This document shows, one piece after another, positions 54,335 through 64,000 of a stretch of 64,000 bases of DNA. A model generated the notes under the pieces. The model worked only from the letters and a program-made list of their open reading frames with translations. It had not been told where the DNA came from and did no database searches. Source of the DNA: Ochotona curzoniae. Lineage: Eukaryota > Chordata > Mammalia > Lagomorpha > Ochotonidae. Location: NCBI RefSeq assembly GCF_017591425.1, contig NW_024466413.1, forward strand, positions 2,940,001-3,004,000. The letters are read 5' to 3'. The stretch's first letter is position 1; each line of letters begins with the position of its first letter. The translations under genes and the position numbers were made by a program.

Positions 54335-54760
54335 TGCTTGGTGCCCTTTTCCAATTCTCCTGGTGTTTCGTTTGCTACCCTGAGCATTATGTTAGTGCAA
54401 ACATTGACCTAATAAAGATGCACCAAAACCTCTTTTCCTACACTGAAACTATGCAATGCAAAACAAAACCCAAAAAGGCAAAGCAATTCTCTTTCATGTT
54501 CTGCTGGTTCCACTGGGATTTTCTACCAAACGAAGATATTCTATTTCTGTTCTGGGAAATAAAGATATTGAAAATAAGAAAGTTCCCCCTTAAGGTTCAC
54601 TATCCAGTAGCTCAGCAGTTTTTCCATTTTATTTTTTCCTTTTACCATATATCATCTGACTTATATTCACTGTCTTGTGTGCTCTCGCCAAGAATATGTT
54701 GAATACATTTATGGAGGAAAAAAATAGCCACTCAAACCAAGCATCTTAACCTAATAAATA
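54335..54760. other. Unassigned sequence with a 122-codon frame
   Basis: A plus-strand frame at 54334-54702 is rich in phenylalanine, consistent with AT-rich chance coding. No domain, no start context, and it lies directly after a MIR. I do not call a gene. Confidence 0.4.
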
Positions 54761-54834
54761 AAGCTGATTCCTTCAACTCATTCAGCAAATAGTTGTGCAG
54801 CCCCTACCAGGTGCCTGGTTTTATTTTGGAATTT

Positions 54835-55148
54835 TAAAAATTTTATTTATTTGAAAGGAAGAGCTGCAGATTTAAAGAGAAAGAAAGAGAGGATTGCCAT
54901 CTACTTTTCTGCTCCCTAAAGGACCACAATGTTCTGGGGCCGAGCCAGGCCAAAGACAGGAGATTCATCTAGGTCCCCCCTGAGGATGCAGGGACCTAAG
55001 GACTTGGGCCATCTTCCACTGCTTTCCCAGGCAAATTAGCAGGAGACGCATCGGATGTGGAACAGCTGGCAACATGAACTGGTGCCCATATGTGATACCT
55101 GTACTGTAGGTGGCAGCTTCACTCACCATGCCTTAGTGCTGCCATGGT
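54835..55148 (-). mobile_element. C-repeat SINE, minus strand, old
   Basis: TTTTATTTATTTGAAAGGAA, GGACCTAAGGACTTGGGCCA, GCTTTCCCAGGCAAATTAGC and AACTGGTGCCCATATGTGAT give the full tail-to-head order. An L2-like phrase (CATTCAGCAAATAGTTGTGC) lies directly before it at 54780-54800. Confidence 0.9.
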
Positions 55149-55149
55149 G

Positions 55150-55990
55150 TAGGCCCCTTTGGATGCTTTGTTTGTTTGTTTCTTTATTTTTAAGCAAAGT
55201 GTCTGCTCTCCAATGGTAATAGGATCAAGGCATGGAGTGAACATATATATGCAAATAAACACTATTTTCAGAAAATACCTGAGGCTATTCATGACACTTA
55301 AAAGGCTCATTGATAGGATTGGTGGGAAGTGGATACCTACTGAAATAAAAGAAGGCTTTTCTGCATAGATGGAATTTGAGTTTGAACTTCATAGTACCAG
55401 AAAACAAGTCACATTAGTCTCTAAGAACACCAAAAATGAAGAGGGAGAACTAAAATCCTTGAGTGGTGGGAAACTGGCAGAAGAGGGGTAGCATTGGTGA
55501 TAGGATAGAAAAAGCAAATGGCAGGTCACACCGTACCTCCTAAGCCACAGTAATGACTTGACATTTTTATGGGAAATTTAAGGAGAACAATAGAATCTGC
55601 CCTAGAAATAGCCATGTGCATATTTCCATCTGGTATTTTCAGACTTGCTGTTGTCCAGAGAAGAAAAGTAGCCTGGAGTCAGACAGCCTAAGGTCATGAC
55701 ACCAGAGCACCTGCATCAGTGATGCTAGTAACCAGTACCTGGAGGTTAAGGGTCACGCAAATTTGGAAGAACTCGGTGTAGAGTCCAATGAGCGTCAGCC
55801 AGATTGAATGTAGATTGTGAGAAAAATGGAGGAGTAGTTAACTACAAAGTATTTCAGTCAAGCAATTGCTTGGATGGTATGATAGGGGAGACAAGAGGAC
55901 ATGAGAGGGAAAACAGGTTTCAGGGTACAGTGATACAATTTGCAACTCAAAATATGTGTGGGGAACAGGCCGACTGAACAGACATTAGAC
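55150..55990. other. Probable ancient repeat, family not assigned
   Basis: From about 55330 to 55900 the text has the feel of an old, widely dispersed repeat (GATGGAATTTGAGTTTGAAC, TGGCAGAAGAGGGGTAGCAT), perhaps L2-related, but I cannot fix a family or boundaries. A T/G run sits at 55167-55183. Confidence 0.3.
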
Positions 55991-55995
55991 ACTCG

Positions 55996-56029
55996 CACAG
56001 ACGGCGACTAGTCACCAGGCACGTCTGTG
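55996..56029. other. Short GC-rich inverted repeat
   Basis: CACAGACG (55996-56003) and CGTCTGTG (56022-56029) are perfect reverse complements around an 18-base loop that itself contains the palindrome GACTAGTC (56006-56013). The patch is more CpG-rich than its surroundings. Confidence 0.85.
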
Positions 56030-56599
56030 TGTGAGTGCAGACGCTGATGCTCCAAACGCTCTTTAGTTACTGACTAAACAGCACTTTTTACCAGGAACAC
56101 CTGATATGTCACTGGCAAGGAGCTAACTGGAAAATAAACTGAGTAAGATACTTTCCTCGCACTCAAGGTGGTGAGAAATGTAGAAGAGGTGAAAGATTTT
56201 GAAAGAACATGAAAGACATAACAAAGAATATACTTGGGGGGATTTTGAATATACAGTATAATATCTGTCAAGGAGAGAACAGTAGGAGGTAAGAGATGGA
56301 AATGCTGCATCATGAGGATTTGAGAGACAATGTAAGATGCTGGATTGGTTGTTTCCAAACGTTGGAGTTTGCCAGTTAACAGGTCAGGAAAGTGTGGAAT
56401 GAATGGACTCAATCTGGATAGTTGATGCCACTTTTTCTTTGAATCCTTGAGAGGAATAAAGTTAATAAATAAATATAGACTTGTTAATAAATAACAAGTT
56501 TTATCTGGAGCATGGGCAACAGGCTAATATTGCCTAACAGAGTCCTCCTGAGAAATCAAAATATTCATAATATTTGGATAACACATAACATATTTAAAT

Positions 56600-57490
56600 A
56601 ATAAAATAAGCAGTTGGCTTACTGGAGACTACAAAATCTGAAGCCGCAGACTATTGATCTGGAAGCCAAGGGTACAAGTGAAGTCTGGAATACCACCCAC
56701 CCACAAGAAAAGAATGAAATCCTACCATTTGCAACAAAATGGTCCCAATTGGAGATCATCATGCTTAGCAAAACAGCCAGTCCGAAAGGACAAATATCCT
56801 ATGTTCTCTCAGATATAAGACAGCCTTTAGGCAAATTACAAATTAAATAGACATATATAATCCAGTATATACATACACTCTCACAGATGAACTGCATTTT
56901 GAAGAGCAGTACACTGGGGTATAAGGTTATATATATATATATTTTTTTTTAAAGATTTATTTTTATTATTTTTTCATTGGAAAGGCGGATATACAGAGAG
57001 GAGAGACAGAGAGGAAGATCTTCCGTCCGATGATTCACTCCCCAAGTGAGCGCAACGGGCCGATACTATGCCAGTCCGAAGCCAGGAGCCTCTTCCGGGT
57101 CTCCCACACGGGTGCAGGTTCCCAAAGCGTTGGGCCGTCCTCGACTGCTTTCCCAGGCCACAGGCAGGGAGCTGGAAGGGAAGCGGGGCTGCCGGGATTA
57201 GAACCGCCATATGGGATCCCGGGCGTGCAAGGCGAGGACCTTTAACCACTTGCGCCACCGCGCCGGGCCCGGTATAAGGTTATATTACAGCATGATGTTA
57301 CATACCAATATCTACCATGTCATGACAAGCCTGAATAGCACAAAGTTAACTTGTAACTGATACTAAGAGATTATACTACTGTGCTAACTTGGAGAATAAC
57401 ACCATGGTGGGATGTAGGAGGAAAGGAAGGAGAGAAGGAAAGAAGAACCACTACATCTACAAAACTGTAAAATAAATAAATAAATAAAAT
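56600..57490 (+). mobile_element. 5'-truncated lagomorph L1 3' end, split by a SINE
   Basis: Before the SINE, AAAAGAATGAAATCCTACCA, TTTGCAACAAAATGGTCCCA and TATCCTATGTTCTCTCAGAT are the ORF2 end in sense direction. After it, the 3'UTR continues (GGAGAATAACACCATGGTGG, GGATGTAGGAGGAAAGGAAG) to an AAATAAATAAATAAATAAAA tail at 57470-57489. Total L1 length without the SINE is about 550 bases. Inactive. Confidence 0.85.
56941..57270 (-). mobile_element. Young full-length C-repeat SINE nested in L1, minus strand
   Basis: The duplication GGTATAAGGTTATAT lies at 56918-56932 and 57271-57285 without mismatch; an AT run extends the left side. On the minus strand the element runs from GGGCCCGGCGCGGTGGCGCA to a complete A-rich tail. 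The segment after the B box has lost four bases compared with the other young copies (GAACCGCCATATGGG). Confidence 0.97.
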
Positions 57491-57494
57491 TTTA

Positions 57495-57755
57495 ATTAAA
57501 TCTGAAGTGAGATACCTGGATAATTTCCTCTGGATTAGAAAATTTTCTTTCTACTATTCAGATCTTCATCTAACTGAATGAGGCTACATGCTGTTTTACC
57601 AAATGTTTATCAGTTTAAACATTAACTTCCCCCAAAACATGCAACAACAACCCAATGCAGATTTGAAAACAGACAAATCATTTTCAAACCCAGTTTTACG
57701 ATACCAGTCCTATGAAACTAGAAAATAGTACTGATCACTCATTGGATAACTGACA
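57495..57755. other. Unassigned sequence
   Basis: Short AT-rich unique stretch between an L1 end and a MIR. Nothing recognised. Confidence 0.4.
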
Positions 57756-57759
57756 CTTT

Positions 57760-57920
57760 AATTATCATTTTATTACAATTGAGTCAGTCCTTGTGGCAAC
57801 CCAGAAACAGAAGTATTTGTATTACCCACTTACAGAGTGACAAGAGTAATTAATCTTTTCAAGAGAAAGTAAACGAAATAGGAATTTGGATACAGACTGA
57901 TTCAAAAATCCATGCTCTTT
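57760..57920 (+). mobile_element. MIR element
   Basis: TTGTGGCAACCCAGAAACAG, TATTACCCACTTACAGAGTG, then TGATTCAAAAATCCATGCTC then TTT match MIR from mid-core to the 3' part (AACCCTATGAGG, TTATCCCCATTTTACAGATG, CCCATGCTCTTT). Confidence 0.75.
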
Positions 57921-57924
57921 AATA

Positions 57925-59980
57925 GAACCATGCTTTGAGCACTTTCAGTATTTTGTATATAATTTCGTATCTATTAAATTAGGATGATATGACCTGATAA
58001 AGGTTAAGTGGCATGAAATCAACTATATCGAGTCTAAAATTTCACAGGTGGTAAGCTCTAGTGCCTTTCTTATCACATGATTACAAAAATTATTCCATTC
58101 ACTTCTCCTATCCACTTAACTGATAATTATCAATTTTATAAATTCCATTTTTAGCCTTTGCTGAGTGAAGTCATCTCCCTTTTTATCGTCCAACAGTCAT
58201 GGGATACCACAGTGGTTATGAATGAGAATTCACTGTGACAGGTAAGAATGCTCCGGTTTCTGTCTCGCCCCCTCCATGTAGTGATGTCACAACTTTCAAG
58301 AGGCAAATACGGCTATGTGTCAGGCAGCCAAATGGACTTGGAACTTCTGTAATGTAGTGAATTATCTTTGTTGCTGCCTCTTCTAAGAAATAAGAAAACA
58401 CTACTAAGACAACTAAACCATTTTCATCACTTTTGTAGTTTCTACGACAGTTGTAAAAGTATAAGCCACTAAATCATTTAAATAATCAACACCTTTTACA
58501 CTGAGAAAGCTGTGGAGCTATAACATACTTCAAGGAAAAGTGTCATCTGTTCTAATTGTACTTAATTGTTTCTTGTTGGATCTTGGGAACAGAGTATAAG
58601 AAAAGTTAGTAAGCAGGAGGACCCAGGGAAGAGGTTATCACAATAAGAAAAATAACAGAGGAAGAAGTCTTAGGGCATTATGACACAGTGTACAAGGGAA
58701 GGTCAAATCCTGATCTATTATAAAGATGGATGAATTTTCAAGGTAAGCCGTAAGACTGGATGTTAGTAATAAGGGAAAAAAGAACAAACAGTGATTGAAA
58801 TGCTAGTTTCTGAATAATTAGAAAGAAATGGTTAAAAAAAAAAGTAACAGAGATGGTAAGACCTAAAGAAGATGCAAATTGTGCATTACAGAGCACTTCA
58901 TGGAAATGTCACCTACACATCCATGTGGAGATTACCAACTGAATCAATTGTACAGTGGTGTGGCTGACCTGTCCAGGCCCTGCTCTGGTGTCATGTAAGA
59001 CAAAGCTCAAGGATGTAGTCCTGCATTGCCTAAAGGTACTGAAGCTACTCTAATACACAGGAGCCAGGGGCACTGAAGGAAGCACGGACGAGTGGCAGAA
59101 TTCTTAGGGAAAGAGGGCCTTAAGTGAGTCTAGGCAGTCATTAGAATCTACTTTAGTCAGTGGAAAATGGCTAATATAGTTGGTTAGTGAATCAAAATTA
59201 TTAAACAGAATCATATATATATATATGTATATGTATACCTTAAATATTTCATATTAGCTTTAATACAGAATGTGCTTTCTTTTGCCAACTTTCACTTACA
59301 TAACCAAGACCTTGGTTTGAAGATGGATTTTGATTTGATTGGTGTTCTCCCAATCTTACTTGCACCTATCAGACTCATAACATGACTTTCAATGTTAGTT
59401 TCTTGAAAATAGAGTGAAATAGAGGAAAAACATAAAGATTGTTGAAAAGTAGCAAGAACATGAACTTCAGAATTTTTTGTTAATCTTATATAGCCCAGCC
59501 TGAGTGATATAATTATATTTTAAAAACAATCCAGGCTTTATCAAAATATTTAAATCTGTTTTCATAGAAACAGTATTTTCTGTCCTTGTACTTACAACTC
59601 ATACTTTGCACAGTTATTAATTAAATGTATAAATACCACCCCAAGGACAACTGCCTCAGCATGAGTATTGGTCAGGAAGCAGGGACTGTCTCCTTAGGAG
59701 CAGCTTCCCAGTTCAGAGGTGCCAAACACTCTGTAAACAGTGGCAGACTGACCTATTAGGAATCATTTGATCTGTTTAAACATCAATTGATTGAGTTTAT
59801 TTGAGACACTCTTGGGGATGGGAAGAAAACTTTGAAAGCCTATGCTCACGGTCTCTCCTTCCCCCCACTCTCCCCTCCACACTGCTGCAGCCCCCATCAC
59901 ATGTACAGTAAACATGCTTTGGAGCGCCTCTGCTATCATGTTATCTGGTTCTTCCATTCTTTTGCTCCAAAGTCAGATCT
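57925..59980. other. Mostly unique sequence
   Basis: About 2 kb. It includes an AT microsatellite (59213-59236) and an A-run (58833-58842). CACATCCATGTGGAGATTAC near 58917 hints at an ancient repeat. No gene is supported. Confidence 0.4.
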
Positions 59981-59984
59981 GTGA

Positions 59985-60110
59985 CTTATTTTTATTGAGC
60001 ATTGGTCCACAGGAACTGTCCTATCCACTGGTTGTGTATTAACTGACAGTGTCCTCAGAGAACTTCATGAAACTGATCCGATGCTATCCTCATTTAGCAT
60101 ATGTGCTGAG
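59985..60110 (+). mobile_element. MIR-like fragment
   Basis: TTTTTATTGAGCATTGGTCC then GAACTGTCCTATCCACT and ATGCTATCCTCATTTAGCAT resemble MIR (TTTATTGAGCGCTTACTATG, then TATTATCCCCATTTTACAG). Diverged. Confidence 0.5.
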
Positions 60111-60346
60111 TACAATGCAGAAAGATAAAGCAGAAATTTCTTAGTGCCATCAACATCTCCTTTACCTGTCCTCCTTTGTTTCCACAAACATACAGAGAAG
60201 CAGTTATCAAAAGTTTCAGTAGAGCGCCAGATAGTAAACCATCTCAACTTTGTGGACTGTAGTTTCTATCACAATCACCTGACTTGCTATTACACTGCAT
60301 ACACAGTCATATGCAATATAAGAAGAAGCACGCCAGTGCTCCAGTA

Positions 60347-60570
60347 GGGCCTGGCACGGTAGCCTCTTGCATGGGGATCCCATATGAGCACCAGTTCATT
60401 TCTCGGCATTCCCTCTTCCCATCCAGCTCCCTGCTTGTGGCCTGGGAAAGCAGTAGAGGACGGCCCAAAACCTTGGGACCCTGCACCCATGTGGGAGACC
60501 CAGAAGAGGCTCCTGGATCCTGGCTTTGGATAGGCGCAGCTTTGGCCATTGTGGCCACTTGGAATCTCAT
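60347..60570 (+). mobile_element. C-repeat SINE lacking its 3' third
   Basis: A well-preserved head and body (GGGCCTGGCACGGTAGCCTC through CATTGTGGCCACTTGG) stops abruptly at about 60571. The CT-rich stretch and A-rich tail are absent and unrelated sequence follows. The head also lacks part of the A-box region. A 164-codon frame running out of it is not a gene. Confidence 0.9.
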
Positions 60571-60574
60571 TTGG

Positions 60575-61780
60575 GTCAAGAACATCCACGCAGCTTCACA
60601 TCACACCAGTAAAGTAGAGCTCAGCAAAGATGGAAAATACTCAGAAATCCATTTCAAATTTGCCATCTGTAACAGAGGGACAATCCAACTACAAATGCAG
60701 GCAGGTTCCAATGGCAACCAGAGACCCAAAATGGGAAATGCTACACATTCTCGCTCCACAGCCTGTGAGGCCGTGTGAGCTCCTTTAAGAACACCTACGG
60801 GAGCCTCCACTTCCCTCAAAACAATGTCCACTAATTTATTCAACTTGCTGGCTCTATTTCTTTCCCATTCTCTGGAATCTGTCAATTTATGCCCTCTCAC
60901 AAGAACTGCTGATAGCCACTGATCGATTACTCTGTTTACAGAAGCTAGCAGTGCCTCAGCATTAAGATATAATGAAAATGAAAAGAAAAAAAATTCTAAA
61001 ACAACCCTGCAGTAGTTGGGAAATTAATTGTTGGTTTTCAAAACATACTGGAGGCCTAGATTAAAAAGCCCCAGCCCCCACAAGGATCACAACATATAAG
61101 AGCCTCCATTCACTACCAAAAAATACTTCAGGGTTTCAGAAAAAGCCAAGAAAATGCTTTTCCTTGCGGCCACACTCAGAAACACTCTCCTTCACACTCA
61201 GCTGGGACCCTGACGAGTACCTGCAGCCTGTGCTTACACAAAATAGAGCAGTTTCCAAGGCAGTTTGATAAATGATACTTTCCTTTCAGCTACAGCTGAA
61301 CACACAGGTGCTGTCACTTCTAAGTGCATCTAAATTGCCCAGCACAATTAAGGCATCATTGGAGCGTTTGCAATGTTTTGTCTGACTCTGAAACGGGGGC
61401 CACTTAAAACACAGGCCTCGTCCAGAGATGTACTCACAGTGTGGGGACTTTTCTTGCCAAGCTCCTCTCAGACTTCGGCCCTTCTCAAATGTGCATCTCT
61501 CTTTTATGAGCACATATATCTCTCCCAAGACACTTGAAGCTCAAAACAAAGCCCTTCCATTTCAGCTGTCATCTGCAGAATTCCTGTCCTCACCCAAACT
61601 TCCTGGGATTTGGGACTCCAGTGTTCTCATGTCTAAAAAACTATGTGATTTAGATTTTTGCTACCTAAATGTCAGGAAAGCTCAGCATAATAAAAAGATA
61701 AGGAATCAGAAAGTCAAAACAATAATAGAAACAAATATTTCCAAGTGTTGGATCAGATTATGTTTGCTGTAACAAATTCT
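60575..61780. other. Unassigned unique sequence
   Basis: About 1.2 kb with short frames on both strands (up to 114 codons) and no family I recognise. Confidence 0.4.
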
Positions 61781-61783
61781 GAC

Positions 61784-61880
61784 TCAGCTATTTTTTACCA
61801 ATAAGAGGAATGGATAAAGAAACTGTGATACGTCTACTCCATGAAACACTCCTCAGCCATTAAACAGAATAACAATGGAA
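61784..61880 (+). mobile_element. L1 ORF2 end fragment
   Basis: AGGAATGGATAAAGAAACTG then TGATACGTCTACTCCATGAA and CACTCCTCAGCCATTAAACA is the conserved ORF2 C-terminal stretch in sense direction. Under 100 bases remain. Confidence 0.75.
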
Positions 61881-62114
61881 ATATTAAAATTTTAAAAGTA
61901 CCTTCACCAAGTATGATTCCTCTACTGTGTCCTGGTGATACAAAAGGTTAGCACATCATCCATTGCAGGACTAATCCATAGGGACAGCCCTGTGAAGAGC
62001 TTCTATCTGGGACACAACGGGAGCATTAGGTACTCTACTCCCCTCCACTTGACCCTCTCCTCATTCAGATCCTGTGGAAAGACAATTCCTGGCACAGTCC
62101 TCTCGGGCGCTGCT

Positions 62115-62290
62115 TATCCATTCAGCAAGTATGCATGGAGACTGCGCCCTGAATAAACTGAGAAACTGTAGCTAGCCCTCACAGAGCTCACAACACACAT
62201 CATGGACTCAGGTTCATAAGCAGGTAATTATTAGACCAGGACAATGGAAAAAAGTTTTGCAAAGTGATTGATGGAAATACTTATGAGGCA
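62115..62290. repeat. L2-like ancient repeat
   Basis: TATCCATTCAGCAAGTATGC then AGCCCTCACAGAGCTCACAA and CATAAGCAGGTAATTATTAG match the same L2-type unit as 22855 (ATTCATTCAACAAATA, then CTCACAGAGCTCACAATC). Confidence 0.6.
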
Positions 62291-62294
62291 GGCC

Positions 62295-62635
62295 TGCTCT
62301 GACTTAAGGGGTAATCATATGGGAAAATTTCCTCGCAGAAGAAACACCTGGAGCACCTCTTGATGCATAGCCAGGTATGTGGAGAGAATAATGAGGCCAC
62401 AAAATCAGTGGCTTTTGACTCTGACACAAGGTTTGTGGTTCTGCAACAATGTAGAAAGGCTGCTTCCTGAGATGTAGCTAAACAGGCCCATGCAAGAGAA
62501 TCACAGAAGGCCATCCATCACGTAACTTATGCTATAGACATGTGACTCTCCATGGGAAGCAAAATCAGGAAGGGGGCCACTGCTCTCTCACTCAGGTACA
62601 ATCTAGAATAAATGAATGAAATATAAATGTTTAAA
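62295..62635. other. Unassigned sequence
   Basis: About 340 bases with no recognised repeat or gene. Confidence 0.4.
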
Positions 62636-62639
62636 ACAC

Positions 62640-62925
62640 ATATTTGTTACAGAGAGAACATAGTTTCCAACTGTTGGTTCACTCCCTAGACATCCACAGT
62701 GGACATCAATAAATCAGGCAGAAGCCAAGACCTTCATCTGGCTCTTCCAAGTACATGACAGAGGCCCAAACATTTGAACCACAGTTTTCTGCTTTTTTTG
62801 CTTCCATATCATTAAGAGAAAGCAAGATGAGAAGTGAAGCAGCCAGCATGTTATCCAGCGCCCACGGGGATGTTGGTATTGCAGACAGCAGTTTTACCCA
62901 TTACAACACAATGCCACAAAAGAAA
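62640..62925 (-). mobile_element. Old C-repeat SINE, minus strand
   Basis: CAACTGTTGGTTCACTCCCT, AAGACCTTCATCTGGCTCTT, GAGGCCCAAACATTTGAACC and CAGTTTTACCCATTACAACA follow tail-to-head order. Strongly diverged. Confidence 0.78.
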
Positions 62926-62929
62926 ATTC

Positions 62930-63435
62930 AATTTATCAAAACTTACCCCAGATACGGAAAAAAATAATAATAATAATGTGGAAGCAATGTTCTTACCCAC
63001 TTTCCTGTAGCTCTTGATCCTTTGTGCCCTAATCAAATATGTAAAGAAAACAAATTAAAAAAACTTTATTCAAAATATCTATTGTTTCATAAGATAAATT
63101 ATGGCTGATATAAAAACAAAGCTCACACAATTTGGAAAATGAAGATGCTGGGGATAATGAAGATGGTGGTGGTGACAGTATTTATTGGCTTATGTTTATT
63201 TATAATGAACTATGCATTTTTTCAAGGTATTGATATGTATGGGCAAGGTCTGCATGATTGTACAGGATTAGATAATAAGACCCTCAAGTCACTGAAAGTC
63301 TCTCCAAGGTTTTAAGCAACTGTGTAGTGCCTGTACCCCAGCTGGACTCCTCCCACATTAATGAGCAAGCAAGATGAAGGAAGAGGGAGGACATGGGCAT
63401 GGGCAGACACAGCATGAGATTGCTGGGGGTTGACT
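62930..63435. other. Unassigned sequence with AAT repeat
   Basis: An AAT trinucleotide run lies at 62963-62977. The rest is unique with no gene signature. Confidence 0.4.
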
Positions 63436-63439
63436 TTGT

Positions 63440-63670
63440 GGAGAAGCATGTTACGCTGCTGTCTGCATCACCAATAACCCACTGGTTTGAGTCCTGGTTA
63501 CTCCACCTCTGATTCAGCACCCTGCCGATACAGCTAGGAAAGCAATGGGAGACAACCTAGGTGTTTGAGCCCCTTTGCACACATGGAAAACCCAGAAACT
63601 CCTGGCTGCTGACTTTGGATCCTGTTTATTCTCTTACAAGTTTCTCATCTCTGAAATGGAGAGAAAAAAG
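63440..63670 (+). mobile_element. Old C-repeat SINE
   Basis: TTACGCTGCTGTCTGCATCA, a B-box-like GGTTTGAGTCCTGG, ATACAGCTAGGAAAGCAATG then ACACATGGAAAACCCAGAAA follow C SINE order. The tail is missing. Confidence 0.72.
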
Positions 63671-63674
63671 TGCT

Positions 63675-64000
63675 TTGTGTTACGATGGAGCTCATTTTCA
63701 AAGTAGCAATGCCAGCATATATCTTAGGATTCTTCAAGTTATCTGCTCTTTCCCATGATTTCGAGGTTAAAGACGATGTGCCTTCAAAAATTAACAGTTT
63801 GTGTTGGAAAAGTTTAGAATAATTAGGATTTTCCAGAATCTAAAAACTACCTTGTATCAGAGTATGACTAGAACTCAGGATATATAATATTAATCTCAAT
63901 TTTAATATTAATAATTACAGTAGCAGATATAAATTGAGTGCTCCATTTTAAATTTAATCATATGGTTTAATTAATTTTGAATAAGTAGCCTATTAACTTG
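63675..64000. other. AT-rich unassigned sequence to the window end
   Basis: Unique AT-rich DNA with TTAATATTAATAATTA-type words near 63900. No gene or repeat called. Confidence 0.4.

Noticed and set aside
60284..60778. 164-codon plus-strand open frame
   Set aside because: Its centre is SINE-derived and the rest is unique DNA with no domain; chance frame running out of a repeat.

Overview
This is mammalian nuclear DNA from a lagomorph, and the repeat sequences point to a pika (Ochotona) rather than a rabbit. The main evidence is about 25 copies of the lagomorph C-repeat SINE (CSINE): a tRNA-like head with RNA polymerase III A and B boxes, a conserved body, a CT-rich stretch, and a tail of the form AATAAAAATAAATCTT. 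The copies run from very young, with intact target-site duplications, to heavily decayed. Lagomorph-type L1 3' ends, older L1M, L2 and MIR remnants, a mariner-like MITE and one class II-like solo LTR complete the picture. The genus-level call is inference from the SINE subfamily; lagomorph is close to certain.

I find no protein-coding exon, tRNA, rRNA or other functional gene I can support. The open frames are short (longest 182 codons). The longest ones lie over SINEs, L1 or microsatellites, or look like chance frames in unique DNA. The window therefore reads as intergenic or deep intronic sequence.

Layout: 1-2.6 kb has SINEs around a degenerate GC-rich tandem array (1040-1860). 2.6-10 kb is mostly unique AT-rich DNA with scattered SINEs and a 65-bp duplication. 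10-20 kb has a run of SINE fragments, an L1 end, a probable MaLR LTR remnant, MIRs and a long pyrimidine tract beside an inverted L1 3' end. 20-31 kb is mainly unique DNA with L1 3'UTR pieces, L2/MIR, two adjacent SINEs, a 29-bp minisatellite and a segment rich in homeodomain/POU-type motifs. 31-43 kb has a young SINE beside an ancient L1M 3' end, two mariner-like MITE pieces, a perfect 13-bp hairpin at 35445-35494 and a 260-bp pure purine pentanucleotide tract. 45-46.2 kb holds an intact 640-bp solo LTR with a 6-bp target duplication. 50.6-57.5 kb is a patchwork of L1 pieces in mixed orientations and nested SINEs. The last 6.5 kb is mostly unique with ancient repeats.

Nothing here works together as a pathway. 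The biology to read is transposition history, plus a few unexplained non-coding structures (hairpin, minisatellite, motif-dense unique blocks) that may be regulatory.
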